A stretch of 64,000 bases of DNA, from the NCBI GenBank assembly GCA_964434945.1, contig CAYSWZ010000017.1:1-64000 (forward strand). The letters run 5' to 3'. A program made the position numbers and the translations under genes. Positions 53,462-62,127 of this stretch are shown here, piece after piece. Under the pieces are notes generated by a model. That model worked only from the letters and a program-made list of their open reading frames with translations. It ran no database searches and was not told where the DNA came from. The stretch comes from JAIOPA01 sp964434945. Its GTDB lineage: Bacteria > Eisenbacteria > RBG-16-71-46. Every line of letters begins with the position of its first letter. The stretch's first letter is position 1.

Positions 53462-54145
53462 ATGCAGAGACACTTCGATCAGCAGATCGAGGACCTGAAG
53501 CAACAGCTTCTGCTCATGAGCGGCCGCGCGGAGAGCATCATCCGCAAGGCGCTCGAGTCTCTCACGCGCCGCGACCCGGTGCTGGCGGAAGAGGTGATCG
53601 CCGACGACAAGGCGATCGACCGGATGGAGATCGACATCGAGGAGGCCTGCATCCAGCTGCTCGCCCTGCAGCAGCCGCTGGCGAAGGACCTGCGCCTGAT
53701 CACCTCCGCGCTCAAGATCTCGAACGACCTGGAGCGGATCGGCGACCACGCCGTGAACATCGCCGGGTGCGCGAAGCAGCTGGTCGGGAAGCCTCCGGTG
53801 AAGCCGCTCGCGGACCTGCCGGCGCTCGCCGAGAAGTCGATCGGCATGCTGCGGGACGCGCTCGACGCGTTCGTGCGCTTCGATGCCGACGCGGCGCGGC
53901 GGCTGGTGCGGCGCGACGACGAGGTGGACGACCTGAACCGGCAGATGTTCGCGGAGCTGGTGCGCCGCATGATCGCCGACCCGCAGCAGGTCGAGCGCTC
54001 GATGACGCTGGTGCTGGTGGGCCGGAATCTCGAGCGGATCGCCGACCTCGCCACGAACGTGGCGGAGGAGGTGGTGTTCATCGCCGAGGCCCGCATCATC
54101 AAGCACCACGCGGACGAGGGGCTGGGGGAGCCGGGGCGGGCATGA
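53462..54145 (+). CDS. phoU: Phosphate signalling protein PhoU
   Basis: A 227-residue all-helical protein with two PhoU repeats (residues 10-110 and 120-215), each with the metal-binding pattern (RIGDHAVNIAGCAK, RIADLATNVAEEVVF). It links Pst transporter activity to PhoR and PhoB. It follows pstB by 67 bases. Its last 47 bases are antisense to the end of the NnrS-family gene. Confidence 0.95.
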   Translation: MQRHFDQQIEDLKQQLLLMSGRAESIIRKALESLTRRDPVLAEEVIADDKAIDRMEIDIEEACIQLLALQQPLAKDLRLITSALKISNDLERIGDHAVNIAGCAKQLVGKPPVKPLADLPALAEKSIGMLRDALDAFVRFDADAARRLVRRDDEVDDLNRQMFAELVRRMIADPQQVERSMTLVLVGRNLERIADLATNVAEEVVFIAEARIIKHHADEGLGEPGRA

Positions 54146-55367
54146 GGAGCGCCCGCCGCGTGCGGCGGAGGCGCGGCCACGCGGCCGCGAACCACGCGGC
54201 GAACGCCAGCGCGCCGAGCGCGGCGGCGACGCCGTTGAGCAGCGTGGCATGGCCCGGGTCGAGCGCCGGGCCCAGCGTGCGGAGGAGCGTGGCGAGCGCG
54301 AGGGCTCCGAGCGCGAGGCCGGACAGGACGTGCGACTCCTCCGCCATGGCGTGCCCGCCGTGCGATACCACGACCCGCGTCGCGATGCCGAGCGTGAGGA
54401 GCGCGTAGCCGCCCACGAACGCCAGGTGCCAGGCTTCGACGCGCCGGAGCGGCAGCAGCGCCGCCGCGGTGAACCCGAGCGCGACGCACCAGCCGGCGCT
54501 CCACAGCGCCCACGACAGCCGGTCGCGCCGGCCGGGGAGGCGCCACAGCTTCCACGCGAGTTGCGTGCTCGCCAGCGCCGCGAGCGCGCGCAGCACACCG
54601 GCGGCGCTGGCGAGACCGGCGAACTCGAGGTTGACCGCGAGCACGAGCAGCGCCGCAATGCCGAGCGTGAACGCGCGCCGGCGCGGCCGCTCGCCCGCGC
54701 GCGCGACGCCGGCGATGGCGAGCGGGTCGCGCATCATCGAGAACGTGGGCACGAGGAGCCCGCCGAGCCCGAGCACGAGCGCGGGCATCATGCCGAGCGA
54801 GAGGCAGCGCACGCCGGCGCGCTCGGCCGCGGGGCCGAGCACGCCGAGCGTTGCGAGCGCCTGCACGACGGCGCCCGCGAGCCCGAGCGCCAGCCCGGTC
54901 GCGACGAGCAGGAACTCCTCCGGAGGGGCGGCGGCACCCGGCCGAACCCGGCGCGCGAGCGTGAACGCCAGCGCGGTGAGCGCGGCGAGCGTCGCCCATG
55001 CGGCGCCCGGGACGTCCAGCGCGCGCAGCACCACGAACGCCGCCACCGCCGCGGTGACGCACGTGAGCTCGAGGCGCGTGCAGCGCGGCCCGTGCGTGAA
55101 CGCCGGCATCGCGGTGAGCAGGAAGCCGCACACGAACGCGAGTTCGAATCCCTGCATCATGAGCGCGGCGTGCAGCGCACCCGGCCAGGCGAGCGGCCAC
55201 GCGGCCGGCCACCACGGCGCGAGGCTGGCCGCGAACGCGAGCCACGGCAGCAGCCCGGCCAGCGCCGCCGCGACGCCGATCGGGAACAGCACGCGGTAGG
55301 GCTCGAGCGAGCGCTCCGGATCGGCGGGCGGTGCGGGCTTCACCTCGTTCCTTCGCGCGAGCTCCAT
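54099..55367 (-). CDS. NnrS-family membrane protein
   Basis: A 422-residue protein with about twelve transmembrane helices. The pattern YRVLFPIGVAAALAGLLPWL at the start, GALHAALMMQGFELAFVCGFLLTAMPAF and the His/Met-rich segments (SLGMMPALVLGLGG, ATRVVVSHGGH) match NnrS proteins, heme/copper proteins tied to nitric-oxide and redox stress. It is 28 bases downstream of the ABC-2 permease gene on the same strand. Confidence 0.8.
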   Translation of the reverse strand: MELARRNEVKPAPPADPERSLEPYRVLFPIGVAAALAGLLPWLAFAASLAPWWPAAWPLAWPGALHAALMMQGFELAFVCGFLLTAMPAFTHGPRCTRLELTCVTAAVAAFVVLRALDVPGAAWATLAALTALAFTLARRVRPGAAAPPEEFLLVATGLALGLAGAVVQALATLGVLGPAAERAGVRCLSLGMMPALVLGLGGLLVPTFSMMRDPLAIAGVARAGERPRRRAFTLGIAALLVLAVNLEFAGLASAAGVLRALAALASTQLAWKLWRLPGRRDRLSWALWSAGWCVALGFTAAALLPLRRVEAWHLAFVGGYALLTLGIATRVVVSHGGHAMAEESHVLSGLALGALALATLLRTLGPALDPGHATLLNGVAAALGALAFAAWFAAAWPRLRRTRRALLMPAPAPPAPRPRGA

Positions 55368-55395
55368 CAGCCGCCCCGGGGGCGCGTGCGCGAGG

Positions 55396-56520
55396 TCATT
55401 CCAGCGTCTTCGAGAAACGCCGGGTGGCGAACGTGAAGAACGCCACCGCGAAACCCGCGAGTGCGAGCGCCTGCGGCCACACCTGCGTCAGGCCGTTGCC
55501 CTTGAGGATGATGCCGCGGACGAGCTGGAGGTAGAACGTCAGCGGCAGCAGCCACCCGAACACGCGCGCCGCGAACGGCATGGCCTCGCGCGGGAACATG
55601 AATCCGGCCAGCAGCACGTTCGGGAGCAGGAACAGGAACGCCGTCTGCGTCACCTGTGTCTGGGTGCGGCCGAGCGTCGAGATGAACAGCCCCAGCCCGA
55701 GGTTCGCGACGATGAACAGGAACGTCGTGGCGTAGAGCGCGAGCAGGGGGCCGCGCACCGGGACGTGGAACAGGAAGTGTCCCACGAGGAGCACGGTGGT
55801 CATCTGCACGTAGCCCACGAGCACGTACGGCACGATCTTCCCGAGCATGATCTCCCAGCGCGCGAGCGGCGTGACGATGAGCTGCTCGAGCGTGCCGGTC
55901 TCGCGCTCGCGCACGATGGCCAGCGCGGTGATGATGATGAGGATGTTGGAGAGGATGATGCCGACGAGTCCCGGCACCACGAACATCACGTTCGCGAGCG
56001 CGGGGTTGTAGAGCGGACGCACGCGGACGTCCACGGGCAGGCGGGTGGCGAGGTTGACTCCGGTGCGGGCCGCGACCAGCGCGATGTTCATGCGCTGGCC
56101 CACCATCTGAGCCGCGGCGATGGCGCTCTGGGACGCGGTCGGGTCGCTGGCGTCCACCAGCACCTGCACCGGCGAGGTGCTGCCGCGCTTCAGCCGCCGC
56201 GCGAAGTCCGGCGGCAGGATCACCGCCGAGCGCGCCAGGCCGGCGTCCACAGCCTCGATCGCCTCGGCGTAGGAGTGCACCTCCCGCCGGACGACGAAGT
56301 TGTCGGTGGCGACGAGCGATTGCACGAATTCGCGGCTCTGCTGCGTGTGGCTCTGGTCGAACACCACCATGGGCAGGTGGCGGACGTCGGTGCGGATGGC
56401 GTAGCCGAAGATGAGGAGCTGCATGACCGGCACCACCAGCATCAGCCGCAGCGTCGCCGGATCGCGCCGCATCTGCACGAACTCCTTCGTCACCATGGCC
56501 CGCAGGCGTTCGGCGTTCAT
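55396..56520 (-). CDS. ABC-2-type transporter permease
   Basis: A 374-residue membrane protein with one N-terminal helix, a large periplasmic domain (residues 40-180: DVRHLPMVVFDQSHTQQSREFV) and five further C-terminal helices (IILSNILIIITALAIVRERETGTLEQLIVTPL), the layout of DrrB/YhhJ-like ABC-2 permeases. It is coupled to the ATPase gene with a four-base overlap (ATGA). With the HlyD-like gene upstream it would form a tripartite exporter. Confidence 0.93.
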   Translation of the reverse strand: MNAERLRAMVTKEFVQMRRDPATLRLMLVVPVMQLLIFGYAIRTDVRHLPMVVFDQSHTQQSREFVQSLVATDNFVVRREVHSYAEAIEAVDAGLARSAVILPPDFARRLKRGSTSPVQVLVDASDPTASQSAIAAAQMVGQRMNIALVAARTGVNLATRLPVDVRVRPLYNPALANVMFVVPGLVGIILSNILIIITALAIVRERETGTLEQLIVTPLARWEIMLGKIVPYVLVGYVQMTTVLLVGHFLFHVPVRGPLLALYATTFLFIVANLGLGLFISTLGRTQTQVTQTAFLFLLPNVLLAGFMFPREAMPFAARVFGWLLPLTFYLQLVRGIILKGNGLTQVWPQALALAGFAVAFFTFATRRFSKTLE

Positions 56521-57290
56521 GAGTCCTTGTCCTGGAGCGCGACGAAGATGTCCTCGAGCGAGCCGCCGTGGCCGAACTGCCGCTTGACCTCGTCCGGCGA
56601 GCCGAGCGCGACGAGGTGGCCGCGGGACAGGAACGCCAGCCGGTCGAAGCGTTCCGCCTCGTCCATGTAGTGCGTGGTGACGATCATGGTGACGCCCTCC
56701 GCGGCGCGTTCGCGGATGATGGTCCAGAACAGTCGCCGCGCCGCCGGGTCCACGCCGGCGGTCGGCTCGTCCAGGAACACCACCTCGGGGCCGTGCATCA
56801 TGGCGCACGCGAGCCCGAGCCGCTGCTTCTGGCCGCCGGAGAGCACGCCGGACAGCCGCCCGCCCAGCTCGGCGAGCCGCATGTGCTGCTTGGCCCACGC
56901 CATCCGCTCGGGCAGCGCCCGGCCCAGGCTGTACACACCGCCGTAGAACGCGAGGTTCTCGTCCACGGTCAGGTCGCGGTAGAGGCCGAACGCCTGCGAC
57001 ATGTAGCCGATGCGTGATTTCACGCGATCGGGTTCGCGGCCGACGTCCGCACCCGCCACCCAGGCGCTCCCCTCGGTCGGGCGCATGAGCCCGCACAGCA
57101 TGCGGATGGTCGTCGTCTTCCCCGAGCCGTTGGGTCCGAGGATGCCGAAGATCTCGCCGGCGTGGATGTCGAACGTGACGTGGTCCACCGCGACGAGCGT
57201 GCCGAAGCGCTTGCCCAGCCCGCGCACCTCGACGACGCCGCGCTCGTCCGCGTCGCTCGCGCGCGGGGCGTCCGGGGGCCCGACGGTCAT
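56517..57290 (-). CDS. ABC transporter ATP-binding protein
   Basis: A 257-residue ATPase with Walker A GPNGSGKT (52-59), LSGGQKQR signature, Walker B VVFLDEPTAGVD and H-loop TTHYMDEAERFDRLAFL. It is typical of YbhF/CcmA-type exporters. The ATG at 57290 overlaps the stop of the HlyD-like gene, and its stop overlaps the permease start, so the three genes are one coupled unit. Confidence 0.95.
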   Translation of the reverse strand: MTVGPPDAPRASDADERGVVEVRGLGKRFGTLVAVDHVTFDIHAGEIFGILGPNGSGKTTTIRMLCGLMRPTEGSAWVAGADVGREPDRVKSRIGYMSQAFGLYRDLTVDENLAFYGGVYSLGRALPERMAWAKQHMRLAELGGRLSGVLSGGQKQRLGLACAMMHGPEVVFLDEPTAGVDPAARRLFWTIIRERAAEGVTMIVTTHYMDEAERFDRLAFLSRGHLVALGSPDEVKRQFGHGGSLEDIFVALQDKDS

Positions 57291-58270
57291 TTCGCCGGCT
57301 GGATGCGCGCGTCCGCCGGCAGGCCGGCCTTCAACGCGCCGCCCGTCCTGGCGAGCGACAGTTTCACCGCGAATACGAGATTCGCCTGCTCCTCCTCGGT
57401 GAGCGCGGCACGCGGCGTGAACTCGGCGTTGCTGGCGATGCTCACCACCCGTCCGGCGAACGGCTGCCGGACGCCGATGGGCCGCACCTCGGCGGGCGCG
57501 CCGAGCCGGAGCTTCGTGAGGAGCGGCGCGGCCACGTACACGCGCATCCACAGCGAGTCGGGATCGCCGAGCGTGAGCACGGGCGCCGACGGCGGCACCA
57601 GCTCCCCGGCGTCGTAGTTGACGAGCAGCACCACCGCCGAGCGCGGCGCGGTGAGCACCAGCTCGTCGGCGCGGCTGCGCGCGCCCGCGAGCTGCGCCAG
57701 CGCGGCATCGGCGCCCTGCTTCGCGGCGGAGACCTGCTGCCGGCGGAAGCCCTCTTCCTGCAACCGCACCTGTTCCTTTGCGCTGGTGGTGCGCGCGCGC
57801 GCGGCCTCCAGCGTCGCGCGGGCGCGGTCGAGGTCCGAGGGGGCCGTGACCCCCGACTTCGCCAGCTTCTCGGTGCGGTCGTACGAGAGCTGCGCCAGGT
57901 CGAGATCGGCCTGCGCGGCGCGCAGCGACTCGCGCGCGATGATGAGCTCCGAGGGCCGGGCGCCCTGCTGGAGATCCTTCGCCTCCGACTGCGCCCGCTC
58001 GGCCTGCGCCGCCTGCGCGGCGAGATCGGCGGAGACCTCGCCGCGGTCGAGCACCGCGAGCGTGTCGCCGGCGCGCACCGTGTCGCCTTCCATCACGGTC
58101 AGCCGCACCAGACGCCCTCCGACGAGCGAGCCGATGTCGATCTCGTCCATCTCGATCGTGCCCGAGCCGCGGATCATGCCGCCGTCGCGCGCGCACGCCG
58201 CGAGCGCCAGCGCCAGCAGCCACGGGGCGCCGCGAACGACGCGCCACGCCGTCGCGGGCGCCGCGCGCAT
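57287..58270 (-). CDS. HlyD-like membrane-fusion lipoprotein
   Basis: A 327-residue protein with a lipobox (LALAAC, Cys about residue 26), the biotinyl-lipoyl-like hairpin (GGRLVRLTVMEGDTVRAGDTLAVLD), a coiled-coil arm (residues 80-200) and the beta-barrel end (APAEVRPIGVRQPFAGRVVSIAS). It is the periplasmic adaptor of the ABC-2 exporter encoded behind it. The ATG at 58270 lies two bases past the regulator stop. Confidence 0.92.
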   Translation of the reverse strand: MRAAPATAWRVVRGAPWLLALALAACARDGGMIRGSGTIEMDEIDIGSLVGGRLVRLTVMEGDTVRAGDTLAVLDRGEVSADLAAQAAQAERAQSEAKDLQQGARPSELIIARESLRAAQADLDLAQLSYDRTEKLAKSGVTAPSDLDRARATLEAARARTTSAKEQVRLQEEGFRRQQVSAAKQGADAALAQLAGARSRADELVLTAPRSAVVLLVNYDAGELVPPSAPVLTLGDPDSLWMRVYVAAPLLTKLRLGAPAEVRPIGVRQPFAGRVVSIASNAEFTPRAALTEEEQANLVFAVKLSLARTGGALKAGLPADARIQPAK

Positions 58271-58272
58271 GG

Positions 58273-59121
58273 CTATCGGCGCACGTCCGGGAGCAGCAGG
58301 TCGATGCGCCCGACCAGCGCCGCGCGCAGCGCGTGCGGATCGGAGAGCCCGGTCTCGCGGAGCGATTCGGGCGGGGCACCCCCGCGGAACGCGCTGCCGG
58401 GCACCACCTCGAGCCGGCCGTTCGCGCGCACCACCCACGCGGCGTCGCTCGCCGCGTCCTCGAACGGCTCGCGCGTCACCACCGCGAGGTAGCCCGCCGG
58501 CAGGCCCGGCACGCGCGCCGCCTGCGTCGCGTCGAGCGCGAACGCGAACGGACGCCGCAGCCGCGAGAAGCGCTCGCGCGCCTGCGCCGCGTCGTGCCCG
58601 TAGAGCGACGGATCGAGGCTCAGCGTGTTGACGACCGACTCGGTGCCGGGGCGCACGCCGTCGCCGGGATCCGTGGCGGCGGCGAGGACCGGGACCCGCA
58701 GCCGTCCGGCATCGCGTCCCGCCTCCGGCTCGCCGGTGGCTGGGAGCGGGTGGACCGCGGCGGCCGTCGCGCCGGCGTCCGACACCGCGAAACCCGCACG
58801 CAGCCGCTCCCACGCGCTCAACATGGCTTCGTGATCGGCCCGGCCGTTGCGCCCGCGGCTCTTCACGCGGGCCCAGGCGCGGTAGAGCTGTTCGTAGGCG
58901 CCGTCCCCGAGCGCCCGCGCGATCCGCGCGGCGACGTCCTCGCCGGGGACCTTCCGGCCGTGCTCGATGTTGAAGAGGAACGACGTCGCGAGACCGCCCG
59001 CCGCCTCCGACAACCGCTTGTACGAGAGCCCCTGCGACATGCGCAGGGTCCGGATGCGCAGCGCGACCGGGTCGTCCGCGCCGGGTGATGCGCTGTTGGA
59101 TCGGGACAGCGTCGGAGTCAT
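58273..59121 (-). CDS. XRE-family regulator with a large C-terminal domain
   Basis: A 282-residue protein. Residues 20-75 are a Cro/C1-type helix-turn-helix (RIRTLRMSQGLSYKRLSEAAGGLATSFLFNIEHGRKVPGEDVAARIARAL). A linker and a C-terminal part (residues 185-280) read like a degenerate S24/Xre-sensor module (LPAGYLAVVTREPF ... WVVRANGRLEVVPG), with no clear Ser-Lys pair for autocleavage. It is the first gene of the HlyD-ABC-ABC-NnrS set, so it probably controls that operon. Confidence 0.8.
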   Translation of the reverse strand: MTPTLSRSNSASPGADDPVALRIRTLRMSQGLSYKRLSEAAGGLATSFLFNIEHGRKVPGEDVAARIARALGDGAYEQLYRAWARVKSRGRNGRADHEAMLSAWERLRAGFAVSDAGATAAAVHPLPATGEPEAGRDAGRLRVPVLAAATDPGDGVRPGTESVVNTLSLDPSLYGHDAAQARERFSRLRRPFAFALDATQAARVPGLPAGYLAVVTREPFEDAASDAAWVVRANGRLEVVPGSAFRGGAPPESLRETGLSDPHALRAALVGRIDLLLPDVRR

Positions 59122-59303
59122 GCGGGCAAGCTAACCCGTTCTCCCAAGGGATGCCAATTGTGCCGGGGCGTGGCGGGCCGTGCAGGCGCCCGCGCGCCGG
59201 TCCGCATGCCGGTGGCGTCCGGCGCGCCCCGCTTGTCGCGCGTTCCGGCGCCCCCTAGCCTCCACCGGATTCCTTTCCGCCCGCTCCCTTCGAGGAGGCC
59301 GTC

Positions 59304-60716
59304 ATGCCGCGACGCCGCGACTCGCACGCGCTCGCCCAGCTCGCACCACTCGCGCTCGCCACGTTGCTCGCGGCATGCACGGAAAGCGCGACGGCCAGGC
59401 CGGCGCCCACCCCGCACGCGCCCGCGAGCGCGCCCGCGCTGTCGCCCGCCCGCTACCCGGTGGAGCGCGACACGCTCGCGAACGGGCTCGTCGTCCTCCT
59501 CCACGAGGACCACACCGTGCCCGCCGTGTGCTTCTGGCAGTGGTACAAGGTGGGATCGCGCAACGAACGCCAGGGCATCACCGGGCTCTCGCATTTCTTC
59601 GAGCACATGATGTTCAACGGTTCGAAGAACGTTCCGCCCAAGGAATACGACCGCCAGCTCGAGTCCCGCGGGGCCTACTCGAACGCGTTCACCAGCCGCG
59701 ACATGACCGGCTACTACGAGGAGGGCGGCAAGGAGTCGCTGGAGACGATGCTGCGACTGGATTCCGACCGCATGCGCGAACTCTCGCTCCTGCCCGACCT
59801 GCTGAAGAGCGAAGTCGAGGTCGTGAGAGAGGAGCGCCGCTACCGCGTCGACAACTCGGTGCCCGGGCTCCTCGACGAGGCGCTGTACGCGACCGCGTTC
59901 GAGGCCTCGCCGTACCACTGGCCGGTGGTGGGCTGGATGAAGGACCTCGAACGCATCACGCGCGACGAGATGGTGGCCTACTTCCGGACCTACTACGCGC
60001 CCAACAACTGCATCCTGCTCCTGATCGGCGATTTCTCCCCGGCCGACGCGAAGGCGAAGATCCACCGGTACTTCGACTCGATCCCGCGCCAGGCCCCGCC
60101 GGCGCCGCCCGTCAACGCGGAACCGGAGCAGAACGGCGAGCGCCGCGTCGAGGTGCGCTACCCCTCCGAGACGGTGTCGTTCGACATCGGGTACAAGGCC
60201 CCGAGCGTGGCGAGCGACGACATCTGGGTGCTCGACGTGCTCGCGAACGTGCTCGCCGACGGCGAGTCGTCCCGGCTGCACCAGGCGCTCGTCTACGACC
60301 AGCAGATCGCGCTGTCCGCCAGCGCGTCGTTCCGCGCCGGACTCGAGCCGGGGCTGTTCGAGTTCTACGTCGAGATGAAGCCCGGGAAGACCGCGGACGA
60401 CGGCCAGAAGGCGCTGGATGCGGAGATCGATCGCCTGGTCCGCGACGGCCCGAGCGAGCGCGAGCTGCAGAAGGCGCGGAACCAGGCGGAGTCGGAGTTC
60501 ATCTCCGCCCTGAAGACCAACAACGGCGCCGGCCAGACGCTCGGCTTCTACGAACACGTGCACGGCGACTACCGGAAGATGTTCTCGGCCATCGAGCGCT
60601 ACCGTGGGGTGACGGCGGCGGACTGCCGTCGCGTCGCGAAGCAGGTGTTCGACCCCACCCGCCGGACGATCGCCGTGCTCGTGCCGCTCGAGGTCGGGAA
60701 GGAAACGCAGCCATGA
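59304..60716 (+). CDS. M16-family zinc peptidase, catalytic subunit
   Basis: A 470-residue lipoprotein (lipobox LATLLAAC, Cys about residue 25) with the inverted zinc motif H97-F-F-E-H101 (GLSHFFEHMMF) and the downstream Glu region (EVVREERRYRVDNSVPG). Both halves of an M16 unit are present. It degrades peptides in the periplasm, as PqqL/PqqF-like proteases do. It is coupled to the next gene with a four-base overlap (ATGA). Confidence 0.93.
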   Translation: MPRRRDSHALAQLAPLALATLLAACTESATARPAPTPHAPASAPALSPARYPVERDTLANGLVVLLHEDHTVPAVCFWQWYKVGSRNERQGITGLSHFFEHMMFNGSKNVPPKEYDRQLESRGAYSNAFTSRDMTGYYEEGGKESLETMLRLDSDRMRELSLLPDLLKSEVEVVREERRYRVDNSVPGLLDEALYATAFEASPYHWPVVGWMKDLERITRDEMVAYFRTYYAPNNCILLLIGDFSPADAKAKIHRYFDSIPRQAPPAPPVNAEPEQNGERRVEVRYPSETVSFDIGYKAPSVASDDIWVLDVLANVLADGESSRLHQALVYDQQIALSASASFRAGLEPGLFEFYVEMKPGKTADDGQKALDAEIDRLVRDGPSERELQKARNQAESEFISALKTNNGAGQTLGFYEHVHGDYRKMFSAIERYRGVTAADCRRVAKQVFDPTRRTIAVLVPLEVGKETQP

Positions 60717-62122
60717 ACCGCCGGCTCGCTGTCCCCGCGGCGTCCCTCGCGCTCGCGCTCGCGTTCGCCACGCCACCCGGGGCGCGCGCCGCGGGCCCGG
60801 GCACCGCGGGCGCCGCCGCCTCCGGCGCCACGGTGCGCGCCCGGCTTCCGAACGGGCTCGGCGTCATCGTCGTGCCGACGTCGCGCCTGCCGCTGGTGGA
60901 CTTCCGGCTCGTCGCGAGCGCCGGCGCGGTGCACGATCCCGCGGGGCGCGAGGGCGTCGCCGAGCTCACCGCCGAGCTGCTCACGCAGGGTGCCGGCAAA
61001 CGCACCGCGAAGCAGCTCGCGGACTACCTCGAGTTCGTGGGGGGCTCGCTCGGGGCGAGCGCGGGCGCCGAGCAGATGGTCGTGACCTGCGAGGTGCTCC
61101 AGAAGGACCTGCCGCTCGGGATCGAGCTCTTCCGTGACGTCATCGTGTCGCCGACGTTCAGCGCCGGGGACTTCGCGCGGAAGAAGGAGGAGGCGCTCGG
61201 GCAGATCGCGTCGGACAAGAGCGAGCCGTCCGTGATCGCCGACAACGCGATGACCCGCTGGTTCTGGGGCGAGAGCCCGCTCGGGCATCCGTCCATCGGC
61301 TGGGAGCCGAGCCTGAAGACCGTGACGCGCGACGACGTGGTGAGCTTCCACCACCGGTTCCTCACGCCGGAGCGCTCGGTGCTCGTCGTGGTCGGAGACG
61401 TGGACCCGACCTCGTTCCTGGCGTCGCTCCGGACGGCGTTCGCCGGCTGGAAGCCGTCGTCCGCAGCGCCGGCAGCCGAGCCCTACGGCCCCGCCGCCGC
61501 GATCCACGGGCTCTCCGTGCGCATCGTCAACAAGCCGGAGGCCACGCAGGCGCAGATCCGCATGATGTGTCCCTCGATCCCACGCAACCACCCGGACTGG
61601 TATGCGCTCCAGGTCGCGAACACCATCTGCGGGGGCGGATTCACGTCGCGCCTCGTCAACTCCATCCGCGTGGAGCAGGGGCTCACCTACAGCATCAGCA
61701 GCGGTTTCTCCACGCTGCGCGCGGCGGGGACGTTCTCGATCAGCACGTTCACCCGGAACGACCAACTGCGAAAGTGCGTGGACGCCACGCTCTCCGAGGT
61801 GAAGAAACTCGTGGCCGAGGGCCCGACCGAGGCGGAACTGGAGAAGGCGCACCACTACCTCACGGGCCAGTTCCCGCTCGGTCTCCAGTCGCCGGACGAC
61901 CTCGCGGCGGAACTCGCGAACGGCGAATTCTTCGGGCTGCCGCAGGATTACATCGCCCGCTACCCGGACCGGATCGATTCCGTGACCATGGCCGACGTGA
62001 AGCGCGTGCTCAAGACCCACTTCTGCACCGACGATCTCAAGATCCTCGTGGTCACGAACGGCGAGCTGGCCCGGAAGGCGCTCGACGGCGTGGGGACGCT
62101 GGAGATGAAAGAGATCGAGTAG
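60713..62122 (+). CDS. M16-family non-catalytic partner
   Basis: A 469-residue exported protein (signal peptide to about residue 27) of the same family but with the zinc motif lost: the position of HxxEH reads V82-A-E-L-T-A (GVAELTAELL). The C-terminal M16 half keeps the R/Y motif (GGGFTSRLVNSIRVEQGLTYSISSGF). Active and inactive M16 pairs usually form a heterodimer, and the overlap with the catalytic gene supports that. Confidence 0.93.
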   Translation: MNRRLAVPAASLALALAFATPPGARAAGPGTAGAAASGATVRARLPNGLGVIVVPTSRLPLVDFRLVASAGAVHDPAGREGVAELTAELLTQGAGKRTAKQLADYLEFVGGSLGASAGAEQMVVTCEVLQKDLPLGIELFRDVIVSPTFSAGDFARKKEEALGQIASDKSEPSVIADNAMTRWFWGESPLGHPSIGWEPSLKTVTRDDVVSFHHRFLTPERSVLVVVGDVDPTSFLASLRTAFAGWKPSSAAPAAEPYGPAAAIHGLSVRIVNKPEATQAQIRMMCPSIPRNHPDWYALQVANTICGGGFTSRLVNSIRVEQGLTYSISSGFSTLRAAGTFSISTFTRNDQLRKCVDATLSEVKKLVAEGPTEAELEKAHHYLTGQFPLGLQSPDDLAAELANGEFFGLPQDYIARYPDRIDSVTMADVKRVLKTHFCTDDLKILVVTNGELARKALDGVGTLEMKEIE

Positions 62123-62127
62123 CGCCG

